A DNA stretch of 64,000 bases. Origin: Lentinus brumalis. Its lineage: Eukaryota; Basidiomycota; Agaricomycetes; Polyporales; Polyporaceae. Below the pieces are notes generated by a model. The model saw only the letters and a program-made list of their open reading frames with translations, did not search any database and had not been told where the DNA came from. Every line of letters starts with the position of its first letter. Within the stretch, counting starts at the first letter, position 1. The position numbers and the translations under genes were made by a program. Positions 1-11,800 of this stretch are shown piece by piece. The DNA is taken from positions 434,001 to 498,000 of the forward strand of contig MARA01000030.1 in NCBI GenBank assembly GCA_001792895.1. The letters run 5' to 3'.

Positions 1-475
1 AGTGTTGATCGGAGGGATGTGGTTCCTTGTAAGTTGTCGGTGTGGCTGGTTCACAAAACTCGAACACACGCGTCAACACGCGTCATGGCCCATAAGCGAG
101 CGGCAAGTGCCGCGGGCCCGGTAAGCGCACGACGTTGGTGGTTTCATGCCATGAAGATCAGCATGGTCGCTATCTGGTCGTTATAGAGAAGTCTTTACAG
201 GCCGGATGAGACACTCCAGTTTGCCTCCTGTTCGGAGACTTACCTCAGCCAGCAGGTACCAACCTCCACTCACCTACATACAACCCTCATGTATGCTATC
301 ACTTCCTTACTCAAGTACACGGTGACACCCCAAGCGCTGCCGTCACATTTCTCGACACACGGAGCACCGTCGAAAACGCAAAATGAGTCCATCCAGGCTG
401 TGGCGGCAGATCATTCAGTGCCGCCCAAGTGAATCCAGATACAACGCGTCGGTTCATTCGTGTCAATGGTCCTGG
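1..475. other. Intergenic, no gene seen
   Basis: I see no credible coding exon, RNA gene or clear repeat here. The stretch lies downstream of the P450 gene, which ends at 476 on the minus strand, so it should hold that gene's 3' UTR and terminator. I could not recognise a distinct polyadenylation signal. Confidence 0.5.
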
Positions 476-2677
476 TCATGACGCACTATTCGTCTCTTCA
501 TCTCGCCTCCGCTTCCTGAACAGCACCTTCGCACTCGTCGACGGCAGGTTCGCAGGTCCGAAGCGGATGTTCGTCGGCCGCTTGCCCTCCTCCGCGAACT
601 TCATGTCGTAGTTGAGCAGCAGGTACGCCATCATCGTCTTGATCTCGTTCGCGGCGAAGAACCGCCCTGGGCTGCGGTGGCCATGCAGGGTCAGCACTCG
701 ATGGACAACAAAGCGAGACAGAAGCGAGGCACTGGATCTCACCATGCATGCTTCCCGTGCCCAAAAGGGAGGAAGTCCACGGACGTGTTCACGAGCTGGT
801 GCTTCACCGCGTCCTCCACGCCGCCCTCTCGCATCCGAGCGAACCGGAATGGGTCGAACACGTCCGGCTCCGGGTAGCGCGTGTCGTCCGTGTGCGCCGT
901 CACCGACGCCGCGGCGACGAGCGTGCCCTTCGGTATGCGCGTCCCGTCGGAGAGGGTGACGTCCTTGACCGCCTTGCGGAAGATGTTTACTGCGAGCGAT
1001 TCGGGAGTGAGCGCCACGTCACCCCGATAGATGAGGAGGCAGAGACGAGAAGACGTACGGAGGGAACCGTCCGCGAGGCGCATCGTCTCCTTGAAGAAAC
1101 TGTCGAGCTTGCGCATCTTGCCTAGTGACGCCTTGCTCCACCCGTCATGGGCTACGATCTCTTCGATCTCTTCACGGAGCGGCTGGATATACTGAGGATA
1201 TGCAGCGACATTGTACAGCGCATGCGTGAATGCCTGCGTAGGTCGCGTGTGAGCGAAGTCTGGTTTGGGAAGAGGCAGAGGCAGAGGACGTACCCCACTC
1301 GAGGTGTGGATAGCTCCGAAATTCACGAGCAGGACCTTCTCGACGACGTGCTCGAACGGCGTTCCTTTCACGCGCGCCTCCTCCAATAGCCACTGGAGCA
1401 AGTCGCGCTGTGGTCGAACCAGGTAAGTCTCGCGTGTACTTCATGTGCGGCGGCAGTAACGTACCGGGTGGCCTTCCCAGTCGTCGCCGTGCGCCTCCAT
1501 CATGCGCTGCCGCTCCTGGAGCATGGGAATAACCATCGGCATGAGCTTCTTCTTGTTCTTCGACACCATGGGGACCGCCTTGCCTATCAGCCTGCAGCAA
1601 CCTTGTCAGCAGAACAACGCGGAAACCGAGCGGGCGGGCACTTACGGTTTCAGGAATCCCGGGAACAGGTTGATTAGAAACGAAGAGGCGAAGACATCGT
1701 TCGTGAAGTTTATAGCCACGTCTAGGTATACTTCATCTCGACCTGCGATAGCATCTGGTATCAGGACCTGGCTCTCGGTTGAGACAGCATGTGGACGTAC
1801 AGCGGGGAAGGCCGATGATCACGCGGTTGCTCGCGCGAGCGATCACCTTCTGCACGACGGGCCATATTTGAACTTCCGTCCAGTCTTCCAGGACACGAGT
1901 GAGCCAAAGTGTGCAGTATCCTCCAGACGCGTACTCACCGTCAGTAGCGGGTATATATTCGTTGAACGAGACCGAAATCTCGTCAAACACATCCGGGTAT
2001 AGTGCGCCCAAGTTGCGCGTGAGCTTCTCGCGCACGACCGCGACATGAAACTGGTCATCGACGCCAGGACCGAGCGTAAGCCGCAGTTGTAGGACCTGTT
2101 GAAGGCAGGCACCAATGCACGTCAGGAACAGGTTCACAAGTGAACCCTCGCGCTCCGGTCAGGGCACGGCGGCTCACCTCGGCGACACCTTCGTCTGCGG
2201 AGAGCTCTTCGTCCGGGCTTCTGCGCAGCTCGTCAATGAGCTTGGGGCCGGTGAAGATGACGAGCCAGCCGTCGAGCATGGCGACTTTGAAGATCGTGCC
2301 GTAGTACTGCGGGCGGCATAGTAAGTAGAAGTCACGAGGAGCGAGATGACGTCGTGCGGGAAGTGAGCGGCTTGCGTCGCGGTCGGGATGGAGACGGAAT
2401 GCCGGACTATGCTGGATACGTCAGTACGCACCTTCTTGTAACCTTCTCGCACCATGCCCTCGAGATCCAGGATATACCGGATGGCGCCTACATAGGACAG
2501 CAGTGGCGCGGAGGGGCCAATAGTTGGAATGGAGCGCAGCTACGGACTGGATGAGACGCGGCGACGTAAGAGAGACGAGCGGACACGTACCGGGTCGAAA
2601 TGGCGTCTGACCAGATAGACGACGACAAGGAGGGCAGCGAAGGCAGTCGCGAACTGCCAGGAGTCGTGATCGGCCAT
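476..2677 (-). CDS. Cytochrome P450 monooxygenase, 11 exons
   Basis: Heme-thiolate monooxygenase, probably ER-anchored. Hand-joined exons (minus strand): 2591-2677, 2432-2539, 2178-2306, 1939-2095, 1801-1884, 1646-1742, 1465-1591, 1294-1407, 1059-1233, 743-989, 476-671. All phases close and give 506 residues, the normal P450 length. The start at 2677 (MADHDSW) is followed by a hydrophobic anchor at about residues 9-23. Visible motifs: I-helix region GAIHTSS near 295-300, ExxR as KETMR (Glu350, Arg353), PERF-like FDPFRFAR, and the heme loop FGHGKHACPGRFF, in which Cys442 is split by the last intron. The I-helix lacks the textbook AGxxT; related basidiomycete P450s with an IHTSS element are familiar to me. 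The text resembles large Agaricomycete P450 families, but I cannot assign a CYP number or substrate. No frameshift seen. Confidence 0.93.
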
Positions 2678-3163
2678 GCTAATCTTGTTTGCCGAGGACG
2701 AGAAGCGGTGCCTGGAGGGGAAGTGCTCACTGTGGGGCGAACTCAGTGGATGTATGGAGGTGGGAGAAGCAGAAGAGCGAAGACGGGGTCCGTCGGAGAA
2801 TCGTGAGCTATGTATCCCCCGGGCCTCGTCGCATCTAACCTCACATCCGACCGCTCCCCGGTACTGGAATCCCCGGAAGCCATACGAGCGAAGCAAGCGA
2901 TTTACACACCTTGGTCGATGTCAACGGACTGACAGAATCATGCAGCCGTCTCCTTTCAGCTTCCCTTCGTGGTGGCGACAAGATTGGGATCGTCGGGAGG
3001 AAGACGAAGCTTTATTAGCCTCCGCTTGGGGGATCGGCAGCGAGGTCAGTCCGAGCTTCTAGCCTGGGTGCGGGAGCTGTGGCGACGCCGCGCGGGGTAA
3101 CGATGGAGGCAGGAAGCAAAGGGCAGGGCGTCGCTGGAGCCAGCGCATGCTTATGGTCAGAGC
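2678..3163. other. Intergenic between P450 and tandem array
   Basis: It contains the upstream region of the P450 gene and then unique sequence up to the left edge of the array. Homology to the array units begins near 3164, at the motif CCAGAGCAATCATGCCG. No gene or obvious TATA box was recognised. Confidence 0.4.
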
Positions 3164-3368
3164 CCAGAGCAATCATGCCGATGTACCGTTGCCTGAGAGC
3201 GCACTTGCTCTCCCTGCGGCCAAGCCGTGCAGTAGTTCCCGCGGCGCGCCATCAGCGCGCAGTGTGACACTGCCCACGTGGCCCGTTCCTGAGACGCGTC
3301 GGCGTGACGCGACTTGCGTCCTCCTCCTCCTCCTCCTCCTCCTCCGTGCGAACTGTTTGCACCCATCT

Positions 3369-5071
3369 ATGTTCCAGTTTGTACCTCGCAAGGTCGCCCA
3401 GAAAACCCTCCGACCTCCACAACAATGGGCGCCTGTCCCACCCGTCGCGTCCACATCCTCCGCGGAGCAACTACTGCACTCCAAAGGCAAGGGCGACACC
3501 AAAGGCAAGGGGAGAAGCACGGAAGACCAGGTTAAACATGAGGATTTGGTTAGTCTCCTTTGGATCTCCCTGTCCGACTACAGCTTGTGGTCCAACGTAG
3601 ACCTCCGGAGAGCTGTCGCAACAGCGGAGGAAGGATGTACGTGTGTCCCCGTCATACCGGCAGTGAGAGCTGATCTTCATCCAGGGGTTCCCCTCAGCTA
3701 TGTCCTGCAACAATCGACGCACATATCTCATTTACACGTGAAGCCTCCCGATGCAGCATTCGTCAAAGCCGTCCGGGCTCAACCCGAGTGCCTGTTCGAA
3801 GTACGTATGCTGGTCTCGTCACCGAGCAAGGCCGCCTGGTACGGCAAGGAACTGTCGATGAAGGAGGACCCCGGAGGGTACGAGATACGGCGGAGGGACT
3901 GGAGCGAAGCTCTGACGCGTGTACGCAACTCGACGAGGAATGAATGGGAGGCACAGACAGTCTACATGGTACGTCTATCCACACGTCGTTGCTGCTGCCC
4001 GAATTCAACGCGCGGACGACGTTCAGGAGAGCATCCCTCTGTCGTCGCGTACTGTCCCGGGCATCTTCCACTTCGCGTCCTCCCTGTCCTCGCACTCTGG
4101 GACGATCCCCGACGTACAGAACATCACTCTCCCCCACATCACCAAGACAGGCCAGGAGACGCACCGAAGTGCAAAGGTTTCGCTCTCGTCACCTTCTCCG
4201 ACAAAGAGACGGTGACACGACTAGTGGACGAATGGCCGTGGCTTCCACGAAGGGCGGACGCGCCTGCGGATGCAGCGGAGGGATCTAGTGCAGCCCACGA
4301 GGCGGTCAAGTTCGGTTTCCGCGTGCTTCCCAAGGCTCGATGGGACGAGCTCAAGGAGGAGTACCTCGCTTATCGGCAGCAACTCTTGGACCAGGCCAAC
4401 GATGCTGGCAGGGTCGACCTTCCTCAACCAACGCATGGTCCCGAGACTGGGAAGAGACAGGACGAGACGGACGAAGTAGCTATGAAGGACGCCAACTCAA
4501 ATGCACACGACACGCCGGACCCCTCCGCGCCTTTCCCTCCCGGCTGTCTGGTCTTCGTCCGGAACGTGCACCCCGAGACGAACAAGACGACGCTCAAGAG
4601 GCTCTTCACGATGCACGCGTTCGGCTCCGCGTCCGCATTGTCGACCTTGGACTATGTTGACTACAACAAGGGCATGACGTCGGTGCGTCCATCTCTCATC
4701 CTCTAATCACTGTTGTTAATGGAACGATGCTGACTGCGCTCCTTTCGTAGTGCCACCTCCGTCTATCCAGCCCGGCGCACGCCCGGACGCTCGTATCCGC
4801 ATTCGAGGATCGCCCCGTCGTGCAGCGACAAGGTCTCGACAGTGCCGGTACCCCCGCTGCGGACGGCGAGAGACCGATTTTGGCGGAAGTGGTAGACGGC
4901 GAGCGGGAGGAGCTGTACTGGAACAAGGTGCCCGAGAAGGTGCGGCGCGATGCCGTGCGCAAGGCGATAGCTGAGCTCAGCGGAGAGGGAGCTGGGATCG
5001 GAACCGGGCCCGTAGCGGACGACGAGCAGCAGCAGGGTAAGCGGCCGCGGAAACGGAGGCGGAAGGCATGA
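3369..5071 (+). pseudogene. LARP7/Pof8-like gene, array copy 1, one-base frameshift
   Basis: Same three-exon gene as copies 2-4: exons 3369-3968, 4027-4682 and 4751-5071. A C run at 4131-4135 has five C, whereas copies 2, 3 and 4 have six. Spliced normally, the loss shifts the frame just before the RNP1-like KGFALVTF strand of the first RRM and removes the xRRM. A long open frame exists only if the 58-nt first intron is retained, which looks coincidental. It may be a true pseudogene or a homopolymer sequencing error; the rest of the gene is essentially identical to copies 2 and 3, which favours error or a very recent lesion. The CTC microsatellite just upstream (about 3318-3343) is longer than in the other copies. 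Confidence 0.75.
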
Positions 5072-5351
5072 GGCGGGGTGCATGATCGAGCTACAGTGAT
5101 GTGCGCGGTCACTATGCGTGAGCCTCCCTGCGATACGGTGCATGATTCGTTTCATATCGATTCTCCAGCATGATGGCTCTTCGCGTGTGATGTGGCTCCT
5201 CCGTTCGTTCGTTCGTTCAGACGTGAAGAAAGACTTGCCGAAAGCAGCCTTCGTTTGACAGGACCACGCGGCGTTCCGTTGAGCACCCCAAGTTACACAG
5301 CGATTCCAACCATCCCCCATCCACTACCAGCCCGTCCGCCCGCCACAGAAC

Positions 5352-5788
5352 ATGTCCACGCCGTTCAAGGTAGAGTCTTGTGGACGCATGAAGCTCACAG
5401 AGAATCTCACCCCCAGCTCACGCAGCGCTGTGCTCGCTGCCGGAAGGAAATGCCCGACGCCAAACGGTGCGTGGCGTGTCGGAAGGTCGCGTACTGCAGC
5501 AAGTCCTGCCAGAAGGAGCACTGGTCGGAGCACATCTTCGACTGCAAGGCCAGCAAGTCGATCAGCACCGTGTACTACCTGCGCCGCGACCTCCGGAACG
5601 ACGTCCTCCCGGTCAACGCGCAGACGCGGACCGACTACGGCTTCGACAAGGCGGGAAAGACTCTCAGCGGGGACGCCGAGTGGAAGCTGTTCGGGCTGTT
5701 CCAGGGACTGTTTGCGTTGGGCGTCGCGGAGAAGGAGTTGCGGACGTGGCAGGGCGAGCGGACGCATCGCGAAGACGTACGAGCAGGC
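5352..5788 (+). pseudogene. Truncated MYND zinc-finger gene, array copy 1
   Basis: Matches the first about 122 codons of the intact gene at 35498-36759: a 6-codon first exon (5352-5369), a 47-nt intron, then a second exon from 5417 with the whole MYND finger. Clean homology stops at 5765. A short AAGACGTACGAG patch near 5776 suggests a small deletion before homology is lost altogether. The frame stays open into unrelated sequence to 6019 and could make a chimeric protein of about 206 residues. The remaining about 280 residues of the parent gene are absent. Confidence 0.8.
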
Positions 5789-8700
5789 AGCTGCCGATCC
5801 GTGGTTAGTTCGCGGCCGCCGCCTCCGTGCCGCTGGACGTCTCGCAAGCCCCCGTTCTGGGCAAGCGAGTATTTCCCTCCAGAGCAGGATTGTCGACCTC
5901 AGGTGGTTTCTGGGGGTATATTCTGGGGATGGTGCGTGTTTCCTTGCTGTGTTCTACGCCGTGGACAAGGCCGTCTGCCCACGATGGGCAGGGTCTGTCG
6001 AGACTTTCGCGGGCAGTAAGGTGCGTCAAATGTATTGGTCTGCCGTGTCCCTAGGCTTATAATACATGTGCAGGTGATCTGCTGCGAAGAGAACACGGTC
6101 CGGGAACGAGAGGGAGTGTCGTAGGTGCGGAGGGAGGGAGGGATGGGACTTGGACGGCACGGACGAAGGTGAGCGTCGTTGACCCAGATGGGACAGGACG
6201 CTAACCGGCTTGATGCACGATGGCGAACAGACTATCTGGTGCGCTGCGGCGGCCGCTATTGATTGCCCGGCGACCGTACCTGGGTCCTGTACTAGTACGA
6301 TACACCGGTAAGAATGGTATTCGTGTTTTCTGCCTCTTCCTGGCATGCAGCCCGCCGCGCCGATACGTAGTCGTAACGCGGCGCCGGAGGACATTGCATG
6401 ACAAACAAAGCGGTACCCTAACCTTGAACGGACATCCCGAAGATGTCCTGCACAGCATGCCAGCACCGGCGCCCTCACCAACCTCTCACCGCGACGGCCA
6501 CGATGGACACTTCCACAACCTGAATAGATGAGCGCTGACGAGCAGACGACAAGAGTGCACCGTCCGTCTCTTTCGCTTCCTCAATAGGTCGTCTCGGACC
6601 AACTCTGGCGCGGGTCTTGTGCTCTCTCGCTCGCTCATGAGCACCGGCGTAGATCGCCAGACAACTCGGCGGACTGCTTACCTTGAGCTAGTATCACAGA
6701 TCTTCGGAGAGCCAGAGCTATACGTGCGGCACTCGGGAAAGGGGACGGAGAGCAGGTTCGTCTACGATGCGATGGACAGCCCGAGAAGGCCGGGATGGCG
6801 GACAAGCTTTGATGATGGCAAGAGCTCGAGATGAGCCACTGCTCCGAGCCGAGCTATGTTGTCCCGATTCGTCCGGCCATGGTATACTCCGCGGTGGGTG
6901 CTGGAATGCCGATGAAGGTATGCTGATATCGCGTGCTTATGTGCCTTGTAGCGAACGTAGGCTCGACGGCTGGCTCTCCCGGTGCTGTCTCCATTGACAT
7001 GGCGAGATCGTGTATGTGTCAATACTTGTTCTCTGCATCCTTCTTGCAAGCTGACTGCTGTATTGATTAGCGAGGCTTTCCGTTCTGACAAGAGGCAGCT
7101 CTGGAGAGCGAAAGCGAGGCAGATAGTAGAGCTTACAGGTCGGGCAGACATGGAGACGGACTGCACGTAAGCCAGACCGGGAATCCGGGGAACATCAACC
7201 ATCGAGCGGCTGCGCCCGTCCGGAACAGTCTGCAGGTGCGTTTCAGCTTGGACATTGCATGCTAACGACCTTTTGCAGGAGTCCCAACCTCTTGCACACA
7301 CTAAACGTGTCTCGCCGGCATGTTCCTGCCGCTGCTCGGCTTATTGTGGGTCACATTGAACCGTGTACGCTCATGAACGCCGATGGCGCTGTTGGGAGGG
7401 CAGCCGAGCAGTGCTCGAGCTGAGCTAGCTCGAGACATGTCCTCCCGCCCTTGCAACACGACCGTCGAACCACCGTATACTCCTGGTGTCAGCAGCAAGA
7501 TGTTGGGAGAGTCAAGGACAAAGGCAAGTGTTGGAGAAGCCGCGGGCGGATGGGCGGATGAGAAACCGTGGAGGTCAAGCAGACGCGGAGACGAACAGGC
7601 AGGAAGTCACACATAGATGGCTGGGACGTCAGCCGACGAGCGGCCATGCTACTCGGGAACGCGAGATAGGTGCCTTTCCGACTGGACCTTGCGTAATTTC
7701 ACGTTGCCACGAGGCTGATAACCTTTTGCAGGATACCCGACCTCTCGCCTGCTTGCAATTTATGGCCTTTGCTGAGCTTCCTATGGCCGGGAGCGTCACT
7801 CAGGTACGTTCATGCCTATTGAGATGCATGCACCGTGCTCACGCCTCCCTCTGGTTGTCACAGACGTCGTATCACTCCGAACCAGGCGACGGGCCCGCCG
7901 GTCGTTGCACACGACCTTCTCGACGTTAGAACGGACCGTCCTGACCTAGAACACCAGGAGAATTACTCAGGAAGCTTGCAGCGAGGCCCTGCCTACGACT
8001 TGAATCAGAGGTATGTTCGGACGACGTCGCTTCGTCTACCATAGCCGCCTCGGGCTAACCTCACATATCTCGGGCAGAAGCGAAGAGGCCGTTCCTCGTT
8101 CGGCTCCTGCGACAGGTATGTCGTCCTGGACGTTCGTGGTTATTTGCAGATCATTCACTCAATGTATACTCGAGGGATTCCAAACGCAGATTATCCTCTA
8201 CACAGTGGACCTGTGATCCTATATTCGAGGTGAAATCTCCTCCGCATACCATCCTGATTGCTGGTCTCTCTGACATCTGTTGCGCTCAGGACGTCCGGGA
8301 GGGTTACAAACGCAAGTTGCCACGTCCACCGCATGCGGATGCGCAGGCTGAGCGGCTCGCCTTCCGCGCAGGTCATGAATGTCCAGAGTCGGCCGCGTGA
8401 GTATCCGCTCAACATACTGGGTATGTTCGCTGTGTGGAGGCGTTCAATTCGCTCACCATGCATGATCATAGCTCAGGACGTACTTGTTTGGACCTCCCAA
8501 ACTTCTCCCGCGCCCGGGACCTCACACGCTGTCTTTGAACGGACGCTCCATTGCGGTTTCCGAATTGTAGGAGGTACAGTGATTTCCCGTCCATGATAAA
8601 GGTGCGTACACCCTACGACTATCTCAGCTTGTGCCCTCGAGTCTGCGCTGTACGATTGGGTGTTGTATAAGCTCGACTAACACTCGCCGTGCTGCAGCCT

Positions 8701-11700
8701 GAGCCCTTGGATGTCTCGTCCCTATGCCTGTAAGGACCGTCCGTCCGTGGGCAGGGATGTCTCGTGTAACGAGCACATCAATGATCGCTTGCGTCCCGAA
8801 CAAGCGGCTGGCACATCGACATCTGACTGCCGATTGCGCAACTCGTCATGCACCCGTGGCGGTCTTAGACCGAGATTGAACGACGACGGACATGCTGCTT
8901 CTCCCATCTCCGTATTCAATGATGTCATGCCCAGCGGGCCGTTGTCTCTTCTTGTACTTTGGACATCTACCAGCTCTGATTCCCTGGGGCGTTCTTGACA
9001 AGAATCTGATCTAGGGAAACGCAACTCCAAGCGGCCAAGTTTGCCACTATGCGGCAGCGACTGTCAAGACACCTGTGACCGAACTCGGTACAAGGATGTC
9101 CTCAGACCCCGAAGCGGCCAATCCTGCGACACAAAGCTCTCGTTTGGCTTCCCGTGTCTGCCACGACTGAACAGCCGTGAACGTGAGCAGCTCGATTCGT
9201 CGCTGCTCGGCTCTTGACCCGGCCGTGAATGCGTGCAAGCATGCTGGCCATCAGCGTCCTTTCCCAGAAGATGCTGGACCGGAAAACAACAGGATATATA
9301 CCGTGGAGGCGTTCTGGTATGTGAGAGTACAGACTCCTCTGTTCGCTGACCTGATGCTCAGGTCAACGCCTGTCTACAGCACAGCGTGTTCACCCATGTT
9401 GCACTGGGAATATCCACTCGACGATCGCGTCCTCGAGCAGCCGCCCAGAACAAAGGCATGCAGCAACACCACTATGCTCGCAGCCGAGTTGCCTGCGCTT
9501 GGGAGACCAGTGTTGCTGAAATCGGGAGTCCGGAGATCGGGCTCATGTCCCTCGACGCGCTGTCATACGGAGGACATGCCCACAGTCTGAGCTCACACAA
9601 GACTCCAGAGTCCACCTGCGGGTCATCTGCGCACAGGACTGAGGGAGGTTCGCCCGCATCTCTTGGGAAGGCGGTCCGACTGCTCACGAATGCACTTCAC
9701 AGACGATACGGGCTTCCTTTGTCGAGCCGGACAGTGTAACATATCCTCGACAGACCGGATGGCCGACGACGGCCACGTCCCACAGCATGCGCCGGCCAGG
9801 ACGAGCATGGCTGCGTACGTACCTGGTAGACTTGACGCGTTCCGTGCGTTAGCAGAGGTATGGCCGTCGACTGACACATGCTCTAGCATGCTACTGGACC
9901 GTACCATGCTCGCCTATGTACCGGGAGTAAGTACCGTGGGAGGCTGGGCAGTGTGAAGCACGGGTGACGGGCGCGCATGCGCAGATGGAAGTAGGACAGG
10001 TGAGACGCGAGAGAGCAAGAATTTTCGAGCAGACGCACATGTGCATGGTACGTAAGTCGCTTGTCAGCCTGAGTCAATATAGGCCTGAGCACTGCGCAAG
10101 TTCGGAACGGTATACTATAGCCTCAAGGTCGTTGCTTAAGCTCGCCGCACTGTGATTGTACAGACCTGAGACCGTGCAGACTCCTCTATTCGCTGACTTG
10201 GCAACTCAGGTTTAGGCTGTGTGTGCATCACAGGGTCCCGCTACGTCCGCTGGAATATTCACTCGACGATCGCGTCTTCGAGCGCTGCATGCAGCAAATT
10301 GCAACACCCCTGCTGCTTGCACTTCGCAGAGTTCGGGAGACCAGTGTTCGCTGACATTGCTTCAGTAAAAGTGGCAGCGCGAGTCCGGTGGTCGCAATGA
10401 TAGACCCTCGACGTACTCTCTATACCGAGGACATGCCTAGACATTCTGAGCTCACACCAAACTCTGGAGTTCATCTGCTGAGCACAGGACTCGCTGCGGT
10501 GAGGAATATTACCCACATCACGGCGAGGGTGCTCATGACACTTCGCAGATGATCCCGGCTTCCCTTTGTCGAGCCGGACAGCGTACCATGTCCTCCACAG
10601 ATCGGATCGCCGACGTCGGGCCGCGTCCTACGGGACGGGCATGCTGCGTACATACCTGGTAATCGTGACGTGTTTCGTGCGGTCAGCAGAGGTACGTCGT
10701 ACCGTCCACTGACACATGCGCGCGCCCGGACAGGTACGGGCTGCACATTGGTATGGAGGGTGTCGTCTCAGGCTGTGTCGAAGCTCGGATGCTTTCCCTT
10801 GTGCTGTATGTTCTTACCCCCGAGACCTTTGAACAAAACACACTGCAAGACCTCCGTGCACCGTTCTAGTGCTTCAATTCAGTTGAGCAATACAGGAGGG
10901 AATTTTCTGGCCGTGTAAGGAGACAGACCACGATCGTACGGAGACTACGGAGAAAGACCGCGATTGAATGAGGCGTAACATTCAAGTAGCCTGTTCGCTT
11001 GATTCAGAAAACAGACACGGTCTCCCGGGTCACGACACGTCCATGGAACCGACCATAACACTGTCTCACGACTACCTTTGGCTTCCCATCAACCTCCATG
11101 CACAACTCGGGACCCAGACCTTGCGATTCACCGCTCGAACGCGCGAGTAGCGACGTGCATGCATGAATCCACATTGATACCCAGGCCTTCTCGGCCGAGC
11201 ATCCGCCTCAACCCTCTACACACGCTTCGATTCTGGGCAGTAATCCGATAGGTCGAGCAGTTTGAAATTACACGCGCAATTGACGGTCGGGAGCTCACCA
11301 AGGACTGGTACGCGCAGCAGAGAGGACAGGTAGGGAGCTCATGATAACCTCTCATCCTAAGTAGGCAGACGAATCGTTCAACGCAGCGAACGCACTTGGG
11401 TCGGAGACAATAGAATATATTCGTGACACCGCAGGCGGGGGTATGCAGAGTGCTACGAAGCGACCCGATGCGCGTACGCCGTAAGTCCGCACCCTTGAGC
11501 TCGCGTGTCGCCGTGCATGTCACTGATCAGGAACCCAGGGCACCGCACACGGACATCCCGGATATACGACGTCAGCCGAAGGCTGCGACGAGTCCGAAAG
11601 CGTCCGCGCTGCGCGCAATCGGCGGAGGTGACGCTTCGAGCCGTGTGCTTCACCGCTGGCATGCTGTATCTAGCAGCGAGCATGCCTCGTTGCTACCGCG

Positions 11701-11800
11701 TACCGTACCGGGCGGGAAGAGGCCGGGGTCCTGGGTGCCCGAGTACGGTCCGAGCGGCGCCCACAGAGACAGAGAAGCCTATAATGGGAGAGAGCGGTGA
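5789..11800 (+). other. Array spacer, unit 1: no recognised gene
   Basis: About 6 kb between the broken MYND gene and the LARP7 upstream block, with no long open frame and no protein family I recognise. It does hold many intron-like segments, for example 43 nt near 7221-7278 with a CTAAC branch signal and TTTTGCAG acceptor, and a GGGCTAACC...GGGCAG acceptor near 8077 that reads GGGCGG in units 2 and 3. Two short blocks (near 7261 and 7715) are diverged repeats of each other. It could be an intron-rich fast-evolving gene, a non-coding transcript, or decayed sequence. Confidence 0.45.
9322..10700 (+). repeat. Diverged internal direct duplication, unit 1
   Basis: Two blocks, about 9322-9860 and 10168-10700, share ordered similar stretches: CAGACTCCTCT...GCTGA, GAGGACATGCC...TCTGAGCTCACAC, and CACTTC.CAGA.GAT...GGCTTCC. 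The layout is the same in units 2 and 3, but here the spacing is reduced by small deletions. Confidence 0.6.

Noticed and set aside
739..1401. 220-codon minus-strand frame taken as a gene by itself
   Set aside because: It is P450 exons 8-10 read through two introns; the spliced model gives a full P450.
3173..3520. Minus-strand frames with Arg/Gly runs over the LARP7 leader
   Set aside because: They are antisense to the CTC microsatellite and to LARP7 exon 1, and recur in each copy only because the DNA is duplicated.
3147..4706. 519-codon uninterrupted frame over LARP7 copy 1
   Set aside because: It exists only by reading through the 58-nt intron combined with the C5 deletion. The translated intron text is not protein-like, and copies 2-4 show the proper spliced frame.
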